From NCBI GenBank assembly GCA_937891725.1, contig CALAHL010000890.1, positions 1 through 7,549 on the forward strand: a stretch of 7,549 bases of DNA, in the 5' to 3' direction. The translations under genes were made by a program, and so were the position numbers. The notes below the pieces were generated by a model that saw only the letters and a program-made list of their open reading frames with translations, ran no database searches and was not told where the DNA came from. This document shows positions 1 to 5,687 of this stretch, piece by piece (position 1 is the stretch's first letter; each line of letters begins with the position of its first letter). The DNA comes from an uncultured Rhodospirillaceae bacterium (GTDB taxonomy: Bacteria > Pseudomonadota > Alphaproteobacteria > Thalassobaculales > Thalassobaculaceae).

Positions 1-122
1 CCGGCAGTTCGATTGCGCGTGCGCTACCCCGGGCCCTGGCGTCCGGAGCGATCACCTGCACCCGGCATGGCGCCTTGACCGCGCCGAGTGCGGAGGAGAT
101 CGACGCGTTCCTGACGCCATAG
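1..122 (+). CDS. C-terminal end of a probable PfkB/ribokinase-family sugar kinase (partial)
   Basis: The frame starting at base 3 is open from the window edge to a TAG at 120-122 and gives 39 residues. They include ALASGAITCTRHGALTAPSA followed by EEIDAFL. This matches the usual end of PfkB-family kinases, where a small-residue helix that carries part of the nucleotide pocket is followed by a 'CTR.GA..A.P...E...FL' ending. Such enzymes phosphorylate sugars or nucleosides with ATP in the cytoplasm. The N-terminal substrate site and the catalytic GAGD motif lie outside the window, so the substrate cannot be told. The call rests on a short tail only. The neighbouring minus-strand lipoprotein gene ends 13 bases beyond this stop, so the two genes converge. 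No strong terminator hairpin is evident between them. Confidence 0.6.
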   Translation, partial: GSSIARALPRALASGAITCTRHGALTAPSAEEIDAFLTP

Positions 123-135
123 TGCCGACTTTACC

Positions 136-267
136 TCAGCGGCCCGCGACCCTTTGGTTGCCGTTGTTGTCGCCGAACGGCTTGGTTCTAACATCGCTAT
201 TGGTATAGGTGCTCTCACAGGCCGTTAGGCCAACCAAGAGCAGTCCGATCACAAGCACGCGTCGCAT
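136..267 (-). CDS. Small lipoprotein, 43 residues, unknown function
   Basis: Read on the minus strand, ATG at 267-265 runs to TGA at 138-136 and encodes 43 residues. The protein starts MRRVLVIGLLLVGLTAC: two arginines, a hydrophobic stretch and the lipobox LTAC, so signal peptidase II would cleave before Cys17 and the cysteine would be lipidated. The mature part is only 27 residues (ESTYTNSDVRTKPFGDNNGN and a short basic tail). It is polar and has no further cysteine. A Shine-Dalgarno-like CGGGAG (plus-strand 275-280) lies 7 bases before the ATG. I do not recognise the family. The mature part is too small for an enzyme, so a structural or accessory envelope role is possible. It converges with the kinase end at 122 and diverges from the membrane protein gene at 592. 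The start, lipobox and ribosome site make it likely real despite its size. Confidence 0.68.
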   Translation of the reverse strand: MRRVLVIGLLLVGLTACESTYTNSDVRTKPFGDNNGNQRVAGR

Positions 268-445
268 GCCTCAGCTCCCGGGCTTCCGGTCGCCCCACTG
301 ACGACCTTGCGGTCAATATCGGATCGCGAATTGCGCGGGCCAAGTCATCTTTCGCTCCCGAACCCTCACAGATGCGTGTACCGCTTGCCAAGCCGTTTTG
401 TGGGGGCAGCATTCCGTCGCCTCACCCGCCCATCCACGCGATCTC

Positions 446-450
446 AGGAG
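446..450 (+). promoter_or_regulatory. Strong ribosome binding site ahead of a 12-codon frame
   Basis: AGGAG stands 6 bases before an ATG at 457. This is the best Shine-Dalgarno match in the left third of the window, yet it serves a frame of only 12 codons. The large membrane protein start at 592 has no comparable site of its own. Confidence 0.45.
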
Positions 451-456
451 ATCCGC

Positions 457-495
457 ATGGCCACTCTTGATTCTGGCGGAAAAGAACGGTCTTAA
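457..495 (+). CDS. Possible 12-residue leader peptide (MATLDSGGKERS)
   Basis: ATG 457 to TAA 495 encodes MATLDSGGKERS. The evidence for translation is the ideally spaced AGGAG at 446-450. The peptide has no run of a single amino acid that would point to classical attenuation. The stop codon is followed after one base by another ATG (497), so a terminating ribosome could restart there. It may be a leader peptide, the decayed start of a former gene, or chance. No family is recognised. Confidence 0.3.
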   Translation: MATLDSGGKERS

Positions 496-496
496 G

Positions 497-595
497 ATGG
501 GATCGGACAGGCAAATACGGATAAGGTGGGAACATCGCGCTCCACCGGGGATCCTTGTGCGTGCGCCGCTGATTGAAACAAACGATTTCCTATGA
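497..595 (+). CDS. Possible 32-residue coupled small ORF
   Basis: ATG 497 to TGA 593-595 encodes 32 residues, rich in Arg and Pro, with no signal peptide or membrane segment. It begins one base after the stop of the 12-codon frame. Its TGA overlaps the ATG at 592 of the membrane protein gene in a 4-nt ATGA arrangement, as in translationally coupled genes. It lacks a good ribosome site of its own, so it would rely on the upstream AGGAG. The frame also stays open upstream to 398 without a better start. Chance is a serious alternative for so short a frame. Confidence 0.25.
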   Translation: MGSDRQIRIRWEHRAPPGILVRAPLIETNDFL

Positions 596-1035
596 CCAGC
601 ATTCTCGTATTCATCCTGGTCTTTGCTGGTGCGGCGGTGATTGGGTGGTCTGTTCGACGCCTTCTGGCCGCGCTGAAAAATATCGAGATACCGCTCGCAG
701 AGGCCATGATCTTGGCGTCGGGTACGGTTGGCTATCTGGGCTTTTGGGCACTGTATGCCGGTCCGGTCTTGGGGCTGATCCTGCGTGCGGTGTTCCTGGC
801 TCTGCCGGTCCTCTTGATCGCAGGGTCGGTCTTTCGGATCGTTCGAAATGCGCCGTCGCGAGCCAAAGTCGGTTTGTCATCCAGCGGCACTGAACTCCGC
901 TCTGTGACTGGGGGGTTCCTGCTCGGGTTGGGATTTCTCGCTCTGCTCGCCAGCTTCGGGAACACCACGCTGTCGATTGACCCCAATCTCCTGTTGTCGA
1001 ACGATGTTCGACCGGGGGACAACGTGCTACCCTAG
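592..1035 (+). CDS. N-terminal piece of the split membrane protein (147 residues)
   Basis: If the TAG at 1033-1035 is real and obeyed, this is the product: four predicted membrane segments (about 3-19, 37-56, 58-80, 106-122) and the first 25 residues of the following loop, ending RPGDNVLP. It would lack most of the loop and all later segments, so it is unlikely to work alone. The start ATG overlaps the TGA of a short upstream frame (ATGA, 592-595), and no Shine-Dalgarno sequence precedes it. Initiation may therefore depend on coupling or be leaderless. The frame is closed by TGA at 571-573, so no longer start exists. Confidence 0.6.
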   Translation: MTSILVFILVFAGAAVIGWSVRRLLAALKNIEIPLAEAMILASGTVGYLGFWALYAGPVLGLILRAVFLALPVLLIAGSVFRIVRNAPSRAKVGLSSSGTELRSVTGGFLLGLGFLALLASFGNTTLSIDPNLLLSNDVRPGDNVLP

Positions 1036-1074
1036 GAATTCGGTCAGGCGCTCTGGATCGGTGCGCAGGATAGT

Positions 1075-2484
1075 TTGAGTGGCATGAGCAGTATAGGCTG
1101 GCGCAACAGCGACCGGCCCCCTTTGCAAACCGGTCTGACCGCAATCTTGGCCGGTCCGATCGGCATTCACGATCCACAGGTCTACCTTGGGTTGGGTGCC
1201 TTTTGTCAGGTCTTGGCCTTCCTGGCTGTCGCGAGCTTGTGGCGGCGCGGGCAGATTGGTTTGAACGCTGCTTTGGTGTCCCAAGGGCTAATCGCGTTCT
1301 CCGGTATCATGTTCTTCTACACGGTTTTCACGTGGCCCAAGCTGATGGCAGCGGCATTTGTCATAGTGGCTGTCTCTGCATTGGATCGGCTGAGCGGGTC
1401 CGCTGATCGGGATCCGAAGTCCGTGCGAGCTGATGTTGCGATCCTGATGCTTGCCTTAGTGTTCGCGATGTTGAGCCATGGGGCGGCTGTTTTCAGTCTG
1501 ATCGGCTTCGCCATGGTTTATGGCATCCGGGCACTCCGGAACCGGCGGGCGCTGGCGCTGGTTGTCGGTCTGGGTCTCAGTGTCATGCTCTACCTGCCCT
1601 GGATGGCGCATCAGAAGCTGGTCGACCCGCCCGCCAACCGCTTGGTAAAGATGCATCTCGCCGGTCAGATTCCGCTGGAGGAGCTTGATGACAGCGTGGG
1701 GGCCTGGACGGAGATTAAGCATGCCTACGGTCGGCTGAGCGCGTCGCAGATCTTGGAGCACAAGCGGCTGAACATGCTCCGGCTGGCCGGTTATGACGAA
1801 ATCGATTTGGCCAAGGACATCGCGTGGAAGGGTATTCTGGGCGGTACGTGTGCCTGGGATCGGGTGCCTCATGGCTTGGCTCTTCAAAGCTACCTGTTTG
1901 ATCCGGAGGATTTCGGCTGCGATTGGTGGACGTTGACCACGCTTCGCAGGGTGGAGCAACGTGACCTGCTGCTGCCGGCGGTCGTCGTGCCGTTGACCTT
2001 CGCCTCCGCGGCTTTTGGGGTCTTGCTCTGGAGGCGTCGAAGAGGTCACGCCGTCCCACAGGGGGCGGCGGAAGGCGGGGACAAAGGTTTCGAGATCCGG
2101 ATCGCGATTGGCCAAGGACTCGGTGTGCTGATCTGGTGTCTGATCATGTTCGGGCCGGGCGAGACCCGTCTGACCCATGCCAGCATGGCTCTGGTCGTCC
2201 TTCTGCTGGCTCAGTTGGCGGCAGTGATGGCCCGCGCACCCTGGTGGCTCGGTACGGCATGCCTGGCGCTTATGGGGGCAGACTTTGCGGTCACGTGGGT
2301 GGTTAGCCTTCCGGAATGTGGCAAAGCTCCATGTATTTTGATACCGGATAGCGACAGCCCAACGCTGCTGCTGCTAGGTTGTCTTTCTCTCCTGCTGGTG
2401 GCGGGGCGCGGGATCTCTGCTTTGAAGTCCGCCTCCTCCGCATCCGACTTCAATACCGACTTCACTTCATCCGGAGACCGATGA
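1075..2484 (+). CDS. C-terminal piece of the split membrane protein (469 residues)
   Basis: The frame stays open after the TAG. The first usable starts are TTG 1075 and ATG 1084. AGGA at 1067-1070 lies 4 bases before the TTG, so independent initiation is conceivable. The piece carries the SDRPPLQ motif (full-length residues 173-179). Several membrane segments follow: about 196-215, 225-246, 250-263, 282-311 and 318-337. Then comes a long hydrophilic loop (about 340-455) and a C-terminal hydrophobic region. It ends in a polar tail whose TGA (2482-2484) overlaps the next gene. The hydrophilic loop contains DPPANRLVKMHLAG and a Trp/Cys-rich stretch near 1850-1930. Function is not established; it is probably the remainder of the interrupted gene. 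Confidence 0.6.
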   Translation: MSGMSSIGWRNSDRPPLQTGLTAILAGPIGIHDPQVYLGLGAFCQVLAFLAVASLWRRGQIGLNAALVSQGLIAFSGIMFFYTVFTWPKLMAAAFVIVAVSALDRLSGSADRDPKSVRADVAILMLALVFAMLSHGAAVFSLIGFAMVYGIRALRNRRALALVVGLGLSVMLYLPWMAHQKLVDPPANRLVKMHLAGQIPLEELDDSVGAWTEIKHAYGRLSASQILEHKRLNMLRLAGYDEIDLAKDIAWKGILGGTCAWDRVPHGLALQSYLFDPEDFGCDWWTLTTLRRVEQRDLLLPAVVVPLTFASAAFGVLLWRRRRGHAVPQGAAEGGDKGFEIRIAIGQGLGVLIWCLIMFGPGETRLTHASMALVVLLLAQLAAVMARAPWWLGTACLALMGADFAVTWVVSLPECGKAPCILIPDSDSPTLLLLGCLSLLLVAGRGISALKSASSASDFNTDFTSSGDR

Positions 2485-3674
2485 TGCACACCTTATTTTC
2501 CGGCGGTCTGGTTTTCGACGGAACCGATAAGCGCCTCGAGGGCCACGGCGTGTTGGTCGAGGGCGGCAAAATCACTCGGCTCGCGCCAATCGCAGAGTTC
2601 GACGGTTTCGCGGGGGATCGGGTCGATACCAGCGGTGGAACCTTGCTGCCAGGGCTGATCGATTGCCATGTGCACCTGTGCTACGGCGGTGAGGGGAACC
2701 CTTGGGCCAATATGGTCGGGATGAGGGACGCGCAAATCGTGATGCGCGCGCTCGACTTCGCCCAAGCCAGCCTACGGGGTGGTATCACCGGGTTGCGGGA
2801 TTGCGGTGGCAAGGACTACCTGGAATTCGCCGTGCGGGATGCCTGCAATCAAGGCCGTCAGCTCGGTCCGACCATCCGGGCGTCCGGAAAAGTGATCTGC
2901 ATGACCGGCGGCCACGGCAACCGCACCGGCCGGGTGGCCGACGGTGTCGACGAGGTGGTCAAGGCGGTGCGCGAACAGATCCACGCCGGCGCCGACCTGA
3001 TCAAGATCATGGCGACCGGCGGGGTGATGACACCGGGCGTGAACCCGGAGGACGCGCACTATACCGCCGAGGAGATGGCCGCCGGCATCCACGAGGGCCA
3101 CCGCTTCCACAAGACTTGCGCCAGCCATGCACAGGGCTCGGAAGGTATTCTGAACGCGGTGCGCGGCGGGGTGGACTCGATCGAGCACGGGATTTTCATG
3201 ACCGACGCGTGCATCGAGGAGATGACGGCGCGCGGTACCTACCTGGTCCCGACCCTGGCCGCGGTGCGGAACATCATCGCCAACAAGGACAACGGCGTGC
3301 CCGCCTACGCAGTCGAGAAATGCGAGAAGATCACGGAAATCCACATCGCCTCGATCCGCGCGTTTTATCAGGCCGGCGGGAAGATCGCGATGGGGACGGA
3401 CGCAGGCACGCCCTACAACACCCACGGGCTGAACGCGCTGGAGCTGCAGTACATGGTCGAAGTCGCTGGGATCAGCCCGACCGACAGCCTGATCATATCA
3501 ACCCGCAACGGCGCTGATCTGATGCGGCTTGAGGATCAGGGCGTGATCGCCGAAGGCAAAGCCGCCGACCTGCTGATCGTGGACGGTGACCCAACCCTCG
3601 ACATCAAAATGGCCGCCCAGATCGCGAACCACCGAATGGTGGTCAAGGGCGGGGTGGTCGCGAAGGCGCGGTGA
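2481..3674 (+). CDS. Amidohydrolase-superfamily metal-dependent hydrolase, probable dipeptidase
   Basis: The 397-residue protein has the complete layout of a binuclear amidohydrolase. A small N-terminal beta domain comes first, then GLIDCHVH (metal ligands His63 and His65). The probable carboxylated bridging lysine Lys175 is in LIKIMATGG. His216 lies in ASHAQG, His236 in SIEHG and catalytic Asp307 in GTDAG. A C-terminal strand region 'G.IAEGKAADLLIVDGDP' returns to the beta domain. The LIKIMATGG/ASHAQG/IEHG pattern resembles the imidazolonepropionase-related group that includes the Cc2672 and Sgx9260 dipeptidases, which cleave Xaa-Arg/Lys or Xaa-Pro peptides. The substrate here is inferred, not shown. 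No signal peptide is present, so it should be cytoplasmic. ATG 2481 overlaps the upstream TGA by 4 nt. ATG 2484 is equally possible and sits 7 bases after GGAG (2473-2476). Co-transcription with the membrane protein is likely, but a shared job is doubtful. Confidence 0.9.
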   Translation: MMHTLFSGGLVFDGTDKRLEGHGVLVEGGKITRLAPIAEFDGFAGDRVDTSGGTLLPGLIDCHVHLCYGGEGNPWANMVGMRDAQIVMRALDFAQASLRGGITGLRDCGGKDYLEFAVRDACNQGRQLGPTIRASGKVICMTGGHGNRTGRVADGVDEVVKAVREQIHAGADLIKIMATGGVMTPGVNPEDAHYTAEEMAAGIHEGHRFHKTCASHAQGSEGILNAVRGGVDSIEHGIFMTDACIEEMTARGTYLVPTLAAVRNIIANKDNGVPAYAVEKCEKITEIHIASIRAFYQAGGKIAMGTDAGTPYNTHGLNALELQYMVEVAGISPTDSLIISTRNGADLMRLEDQGVIAEGKAADLLIVDGDPTLDIKMAAQIANHRMVVKGGVVAKAR

Positions 3675-3679
3675 GGCCA

Positions 3680-3704
3680 GATAGGGTCTCGAAGAGACTC
3701 TATC
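3680..3704. terminator. Stem-loop between convergent genes, possible bidirectional terminator
   Basis: GATAGGGTCTC, loop GAA, GAGACTCTATC forms an 11-bp stem with one G-U wobble. It lies just past the amidohydrolase stop and takes in the stop codon (3700-3702) of the convergent minus-strand gene. No clear T-run follows on either strand, so it may act as a weak or Rho-assisted terminator or as a 3'-end protecting hairpin. Confidence 0.55.
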
Positions 3705-4305
3705 CTACCGGACTCATCAAGGTCTCGACCAGCGGCGGGCTGTTCGGAAACACGGTGTCGAAGGCTTCCTGCGTTTCCTTGAGCTCGGATGCGACATCGG
3801 TGATCAATGCGCCGACCACCCCGTTGGCGTCGGGTGCCAGAAGCTCATAGACCAGATCGCCGATATAGCAGGGCGTGCCGGACGGAATGTCGACCGCGAA
3901 ATCGAACTGGCGGAGCGATGGCTGGCTCACGGTTTGCGCATAGTCCATGCGCGCGACGTGATGCTGTTTGGGATCCGAGATGAACAGCTCACCGATCGTG
4001 TAGCGGCCCGGCTGTGCGTATTCCCAGGGCACCCGCGTTGCGGGCGCGTTCGGATCGACGGATGTGAAATTCAAGCGACCGCCAACCCCGTCGCTATCCT
4101 GCCGGATCAGGGTCGCGCGGACCGCAAACTCCGCCGCCTTTGCGTCCCAGGGCGTCAGACGGCAGACCACGATCGACTGTGCCCCGTCATCGCCAATCGC
4201 GCCTCCGCCAGGCAATCCGGACGCGACCACCAGAGCAGCTGCTCCGGTCATCAGCATCTGTCGCCGTGTCAAAATCGGGTGTCTTGTCGTTGGACCTTCG
4301 AACAT
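3700..4305 (-). CDS. Exported protein of unknown function with Tat-like signal
   Basis: The gene encodes 201 residues. The N terminus carries TRRQML (13-18), a twin-arginine-like motif, followed by a hydrophobic run (19-31) and GGGA (33-36), a plausible cleavage region. Export through Tat or Sec to the periplasm is therefore likely. The mature part is soluble, with PGRYTIGEL (99-107) and, after a gap, IPSGTPCYIGDLVYEL (140-155). The pairing of 'PG.Y' with a later 'G..CYIGDL' is seen in small beta-sandwich domains of envelope proteins, but I cannot assign a family. Only two cysteines (48 and 146) remain, which could form one disulfide. The start is supported by AAAGGAG on the minus strand (plus 4311-4317), 5 bases before the ATG. 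It stands alone on its strand, convergent with the amidohydrolase and divergent from the M20 gene. Confidence 0.75.
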   Translation of the reverse strand: MFEGPTTRHPILTRRQMLMTGAAALVVASGLPGGGAIGDDGAQSIVVCRLTPWDAKAAEFAVRATLIRQDSDGVGGRLNFTSVDPNAPATRVPWEYAQPGRYTIGELFISDPKQHHVARMDYAQTVSQPSLRQFDFAVDIPSGTPCYIGDLVYELLAPDANGVVGALITDVASELKETQEAFDTVFPNSPPLVETLMSPVG

Positions 4306-4310
4306 TCATG

Positions 4311-4317
4311 CTCCTTT
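4311..4317 (-). promoter_or_regulatory. Ribosome binding site AAAGGAG
   Basis: On the minus strand AAAGGAG precedes the ATG at 4305 by 5 bases. It fixes the start of the exported protein and rules out the out-of-frame ATG at 4309-4307. Confidence 0.65.
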
Positions 4318-4402
4318 GCTTATCTGGTCTGTCCTACGGCCGAGGGTCTACGACAGCAACCGGTGGATGTCGATGGCGCGGAAAGCCGCTGCTTGGTTGG
4401 CT

Positions 4403-4418
4403 GGTCGATGCATCGTCC
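4403..4418. promoter_or_regulatory. Imperfect palindrome in the divergent spacer, possible operator
   Basis: GGTCGATGCATCGTCC has a perfect 10-bp core (CGATGCATCG) and outer GG/CC arms, with one mismatched symmetric pair. It lies about 95 bases before each flanking start (4305 minus, 4511 plus), where a regulator could act on either gene. No regulator gene is in the window, so this is a candidate only. Confidence 0.25.
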
Positions 4419-4430
4419 GATTGATTCCCT

Positions 4431-4470
4431 CTCTGGGTCGCTCTGGGTCGCTTGAGGTCGCTTGGGTTTC
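4431..4470 (+). repeat. Four head-to-tail 10-bp units upstream of the M20 gene
   Basis: CTCTGGGTCG occurs twice in succession (4431-4440, 4441-4450). It is followed by the diverged units CTTGAGGTCG (4451-4460) and CTTGGGTTTC (4461-4470). The 10-base period is close to one helical turn. The array ends 40 bases before the ATG at 4511, in the zone expected for promoter or 5'-leader elements. It could be a binding array or a simple slippage repeat. Confidence 0.55.
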
Positions 4471-4510
4471 GCGCCATTCTCTCGGTCTCATCACCTATAG
4501 GACCCGCCCC

Positions 4511-5677
4511 ATGCCGATCATCAACCGCGTCTCCGATTTCCATGCCGAGCTGACCGAATGGCGCCGCGAACTGCACCAGCACCCGGAGCTCTGCTTCGAG
4601 GAGCATTGGACCAGCGATTTCGTCGCGGGCAAGCTGGAGTCCCTCGGCATCGAGGTGCATCGCGGGCTGGCGGGGACCGGTGTTGTGGGCAAACTGGTCG
4701 GGCGGTCGGATAACGGCCGGGCGATCGGGTTGCGGGCCGATATGGACGCGCTGCCGATCAATGAGATCAATGAGGTCGGCTACAAATCCCAGACGCCGGG
4801 CAAGATGCACGCCTGTGGCCACGACGGTCACACCACCATGCTGTTGGGCGCTGCGAAATACCTCGCCGAGACCAAGAACTTCGACGGCACCGTCTATTTC
4901 ATTTTCCAGCCTGCGGAAGAGGGCGGCGGCGGCGGCAATGTGATGATCCAGGACGGTCTGTTCGAGAAGTTCGATGTCGAGACCGTCTGGGGCATGCACA
5001 ACTGGCCGGGCATGCCGGTCGGTGAGTTCGCGGTGAAGGCCGGGCCGATGATGGCGGGCACCGCCACGTTCGACATCACCGTCCATGGGCGCGGCGGCCA
5101 TGCCGCGATGCCGAACCAGGTGATCGATCCGATCGTGATCGCCGGTCAGGTGGTCGGCGCGCTTCAGGGCATCGCCAGCCGGAGCGTCCATCCGTTGGAT
5201 TCTGTGGTGGTCTCCGTCACCCAGATCCACGCGGGCGACGCCTATAACGTGATCCCGCCGAAGGTCGAGCTGAAGGGCACGGTCCGCACCTACACCGACG
5301 AGGTCATGACGCTCGCCGAGCAGCGCATGCGAGCGATCGTCGAGGGCATCCCGGCGTCCCATGGCGGCAAGGGTGAGCTGGTGTTCAACTGGGGCTATCC
5401 CGCAACCGTCAATGCTGAGCGCGAGACTGAGATCGCCGCCAAGGTAATCGAGGATCTGGTCGGGGCCGACAAGGTCGACCACAACCCGACTCCCAGCATG
5501 GGCGGCGAGGATTTCGCCTACATGCTGAACAAGAAACCCGGCAGCTATGTCTGGATCGGCAACGGCCTCGCCAGCCCCGAGGCGATGCTCCACAACCCCG
5601 GCTACGACTTCAACGACGAGGTCATCCCGCTGGGCGTGAGCTATTGGAGCCGGCTGGTCGAAACCCAGATGGGCTGA
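4511..5677 (+). CDS. M20D-family amidohydrolase/aminoacylase (hippurate hydrolase/IAA-amino acid hydrolase type)
   Basis: The 388-residue length is normal for the family. The N terminus has WRRELHQHPEL (17-27), typical of M20D enzymes. GLRADMDALPI (73-83) comes next. Then HACGHDGH (100-107) supplies metal ligands Cys102 and His104. FQPAEEG (132-138) gives the general base Glu136 and ligand Glu137. MHNWPG (162-167) gives His163, and MLHNPGYDFND (359-369) gives the last ligand His361. HGRGGHAAMP (192-201) starts the lid/dimerisation domain. M20D enzymes remove acyl or aminoacyl groups from N-acyl amino acids such as hippurate, N-acetyl or indole-acetyl amino acids. The exact substrate is not readable here. 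There is no signal peptide, so the protein is cytoplasmic. AGGA (4499-4502) lies 8 bases before ATG 4511. The frame extends upstream to 4064, but that part lies antisense to the exported protein gene. It converges with the lipoprotein gene, 7 bases between stops. Confidence 0.93.
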   Translation: MPIINRVSDFHAELTEWRRELHQHPELCFEEHWTSDFVAGKLESLGIEVHRGLAGTGVVGKLVGRSDNGRAIGLRADMDALPINEINEVGYKSQTPGKMHACGHDGHTTMLLGAAKYLAETKNFDGTVYFIFQPAEEGGGGGNVMIQDGLFEKFDVETVWGMHNWPGMPVGEFAVKAGPMMAGTATFDITVHGRGGHAAMPNQVIDPIVIAGQVVGALQGIASRSVHPLDSVVVSVTQIHAGDAYNVIPPKVELKGTVRTYTDEVMTLAEQRMRAIVEGIPASHGGKGELVFNWGYPATVNAERETEIAAKVIEDLVGADKVDHNPTPSMGGEDFAYMLNKKPGSYVWIGNGLASPEAMLHNPGYDFNDEVIPLGVSYWSRLVETQMG

Positions 5678-5687
5678 CGGCGCGTCA
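5675..5687. terminator. Short palindrome formed by two facing stop codons
   Basis: TGACG-GCG-CGTCA joins the TGA of the M20 gene (5675-5677) to the TGA of the minus-strand lipoprotein gene (5685-5687). The stem is only 5 bp with a 3-base loop and no T-run follows. By itself it is a weak terminator at best, though it is the only such structure between the two convergent genes. Confidence 0.25.

Larger units (their letters stand above)
268..591. other. Leader/intergenic region between divergent genes
   Basis: This 324-base stretch separates the small minus-strand lipoprotein gene from the plus-strand membrane protein gene, so promoters for both should lie here. I see no convincing sigma-70 -35/-10 pair. 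TTGATT near 467 is followed 17 bases later by TCTTAA, which matches the -10 consensus at only three positions. The clearest signals are the AGGAG ribosome site at 446-450 and the two short frames it leads into (457-495 and 497-595), listed separately. The first half (about 280-440) shows no coding signal that I trust and no repeat. Confidence 0.5.
592..2484 (+). pseudogene. Polytopic membrane protein (glycosyltransferase-like?) split by one in-frame TAG
   Basis: One frame runs from ATG 592 to TGA 2482-2484 (630 codons plus stop) and is broken only by TAG at 1033-1035 (codon 148). On both sides the translation reads as one protein. Residues 3-19, 37-56, 58-80 and 106-122 are membrane segments. 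A non-membrane loop with RPGDNVLP just before the stop and NSDRPPLQTG (about 172-181) after it follows. More membrane segments come later, with FTWPKL (246-251), LPW (335-337), DPPANRL (345-351) and a final hydrophobic pair near the C terminus. A loop with acidic residues between membrane segments and an SDRPP motif is reminiscent of GT-C-type envelope glycosyltransferases, but I cannot name the family with certainty. The intact flanks suggest a very recent nonsense change, a sequencing error, or read-through. The last codons overlap the amidohydrolase start at 2481. Confidence 0.6.

Noticed and set aside
467..495. Sigma-70 promoter TTGATT-17-TCTTAA
   Set aside because: The -10 part matches the consensus at only three of six positions and overlaps the 12-codon frame; not strong enough to annotate.
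1033..1035. Pyrrolysine or dedicated stop-codon recoding at the TAG
   Set aside because: No pyl genes, no recognisable recoding element and no family in which this position is known to hold an unusual residue. It remains only one untested option.
1456..2178. 240-codon minus-strand frame inside the membrane protein gene
   Set aside because: Low-complexity Arg/Pro/Gln-rich translation opposite clear hydrophobic segments; a shadow frame.
2702..3517. Overlapping plus- and minus-strand frames within the amidohydrolase (2702-3517 plus, 2772-3425 minus)
   Set aside because: Both are shadows. The plus-strand one is extremely Arg/Gly-rich, and the amidohydrolase frame carries all catalytic motifs.
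4064..4510. Upstream extension of the M20 reading frame
   Set aside because: The added residues have no family similarity, run opposite the exported protein gene and cross the tandem repeat. ATG 4511 has a ribosome site and starts at the normal family position.
4334..5593. 419-codon open frame on the minus strand opposite the M20 gene
   Set aside because: It lies antisense to a gene with all M20D metal ligands. Its translation is a His/Asp/Arg-rich shadow typical of high-GC third positions, with no recognisable domain.
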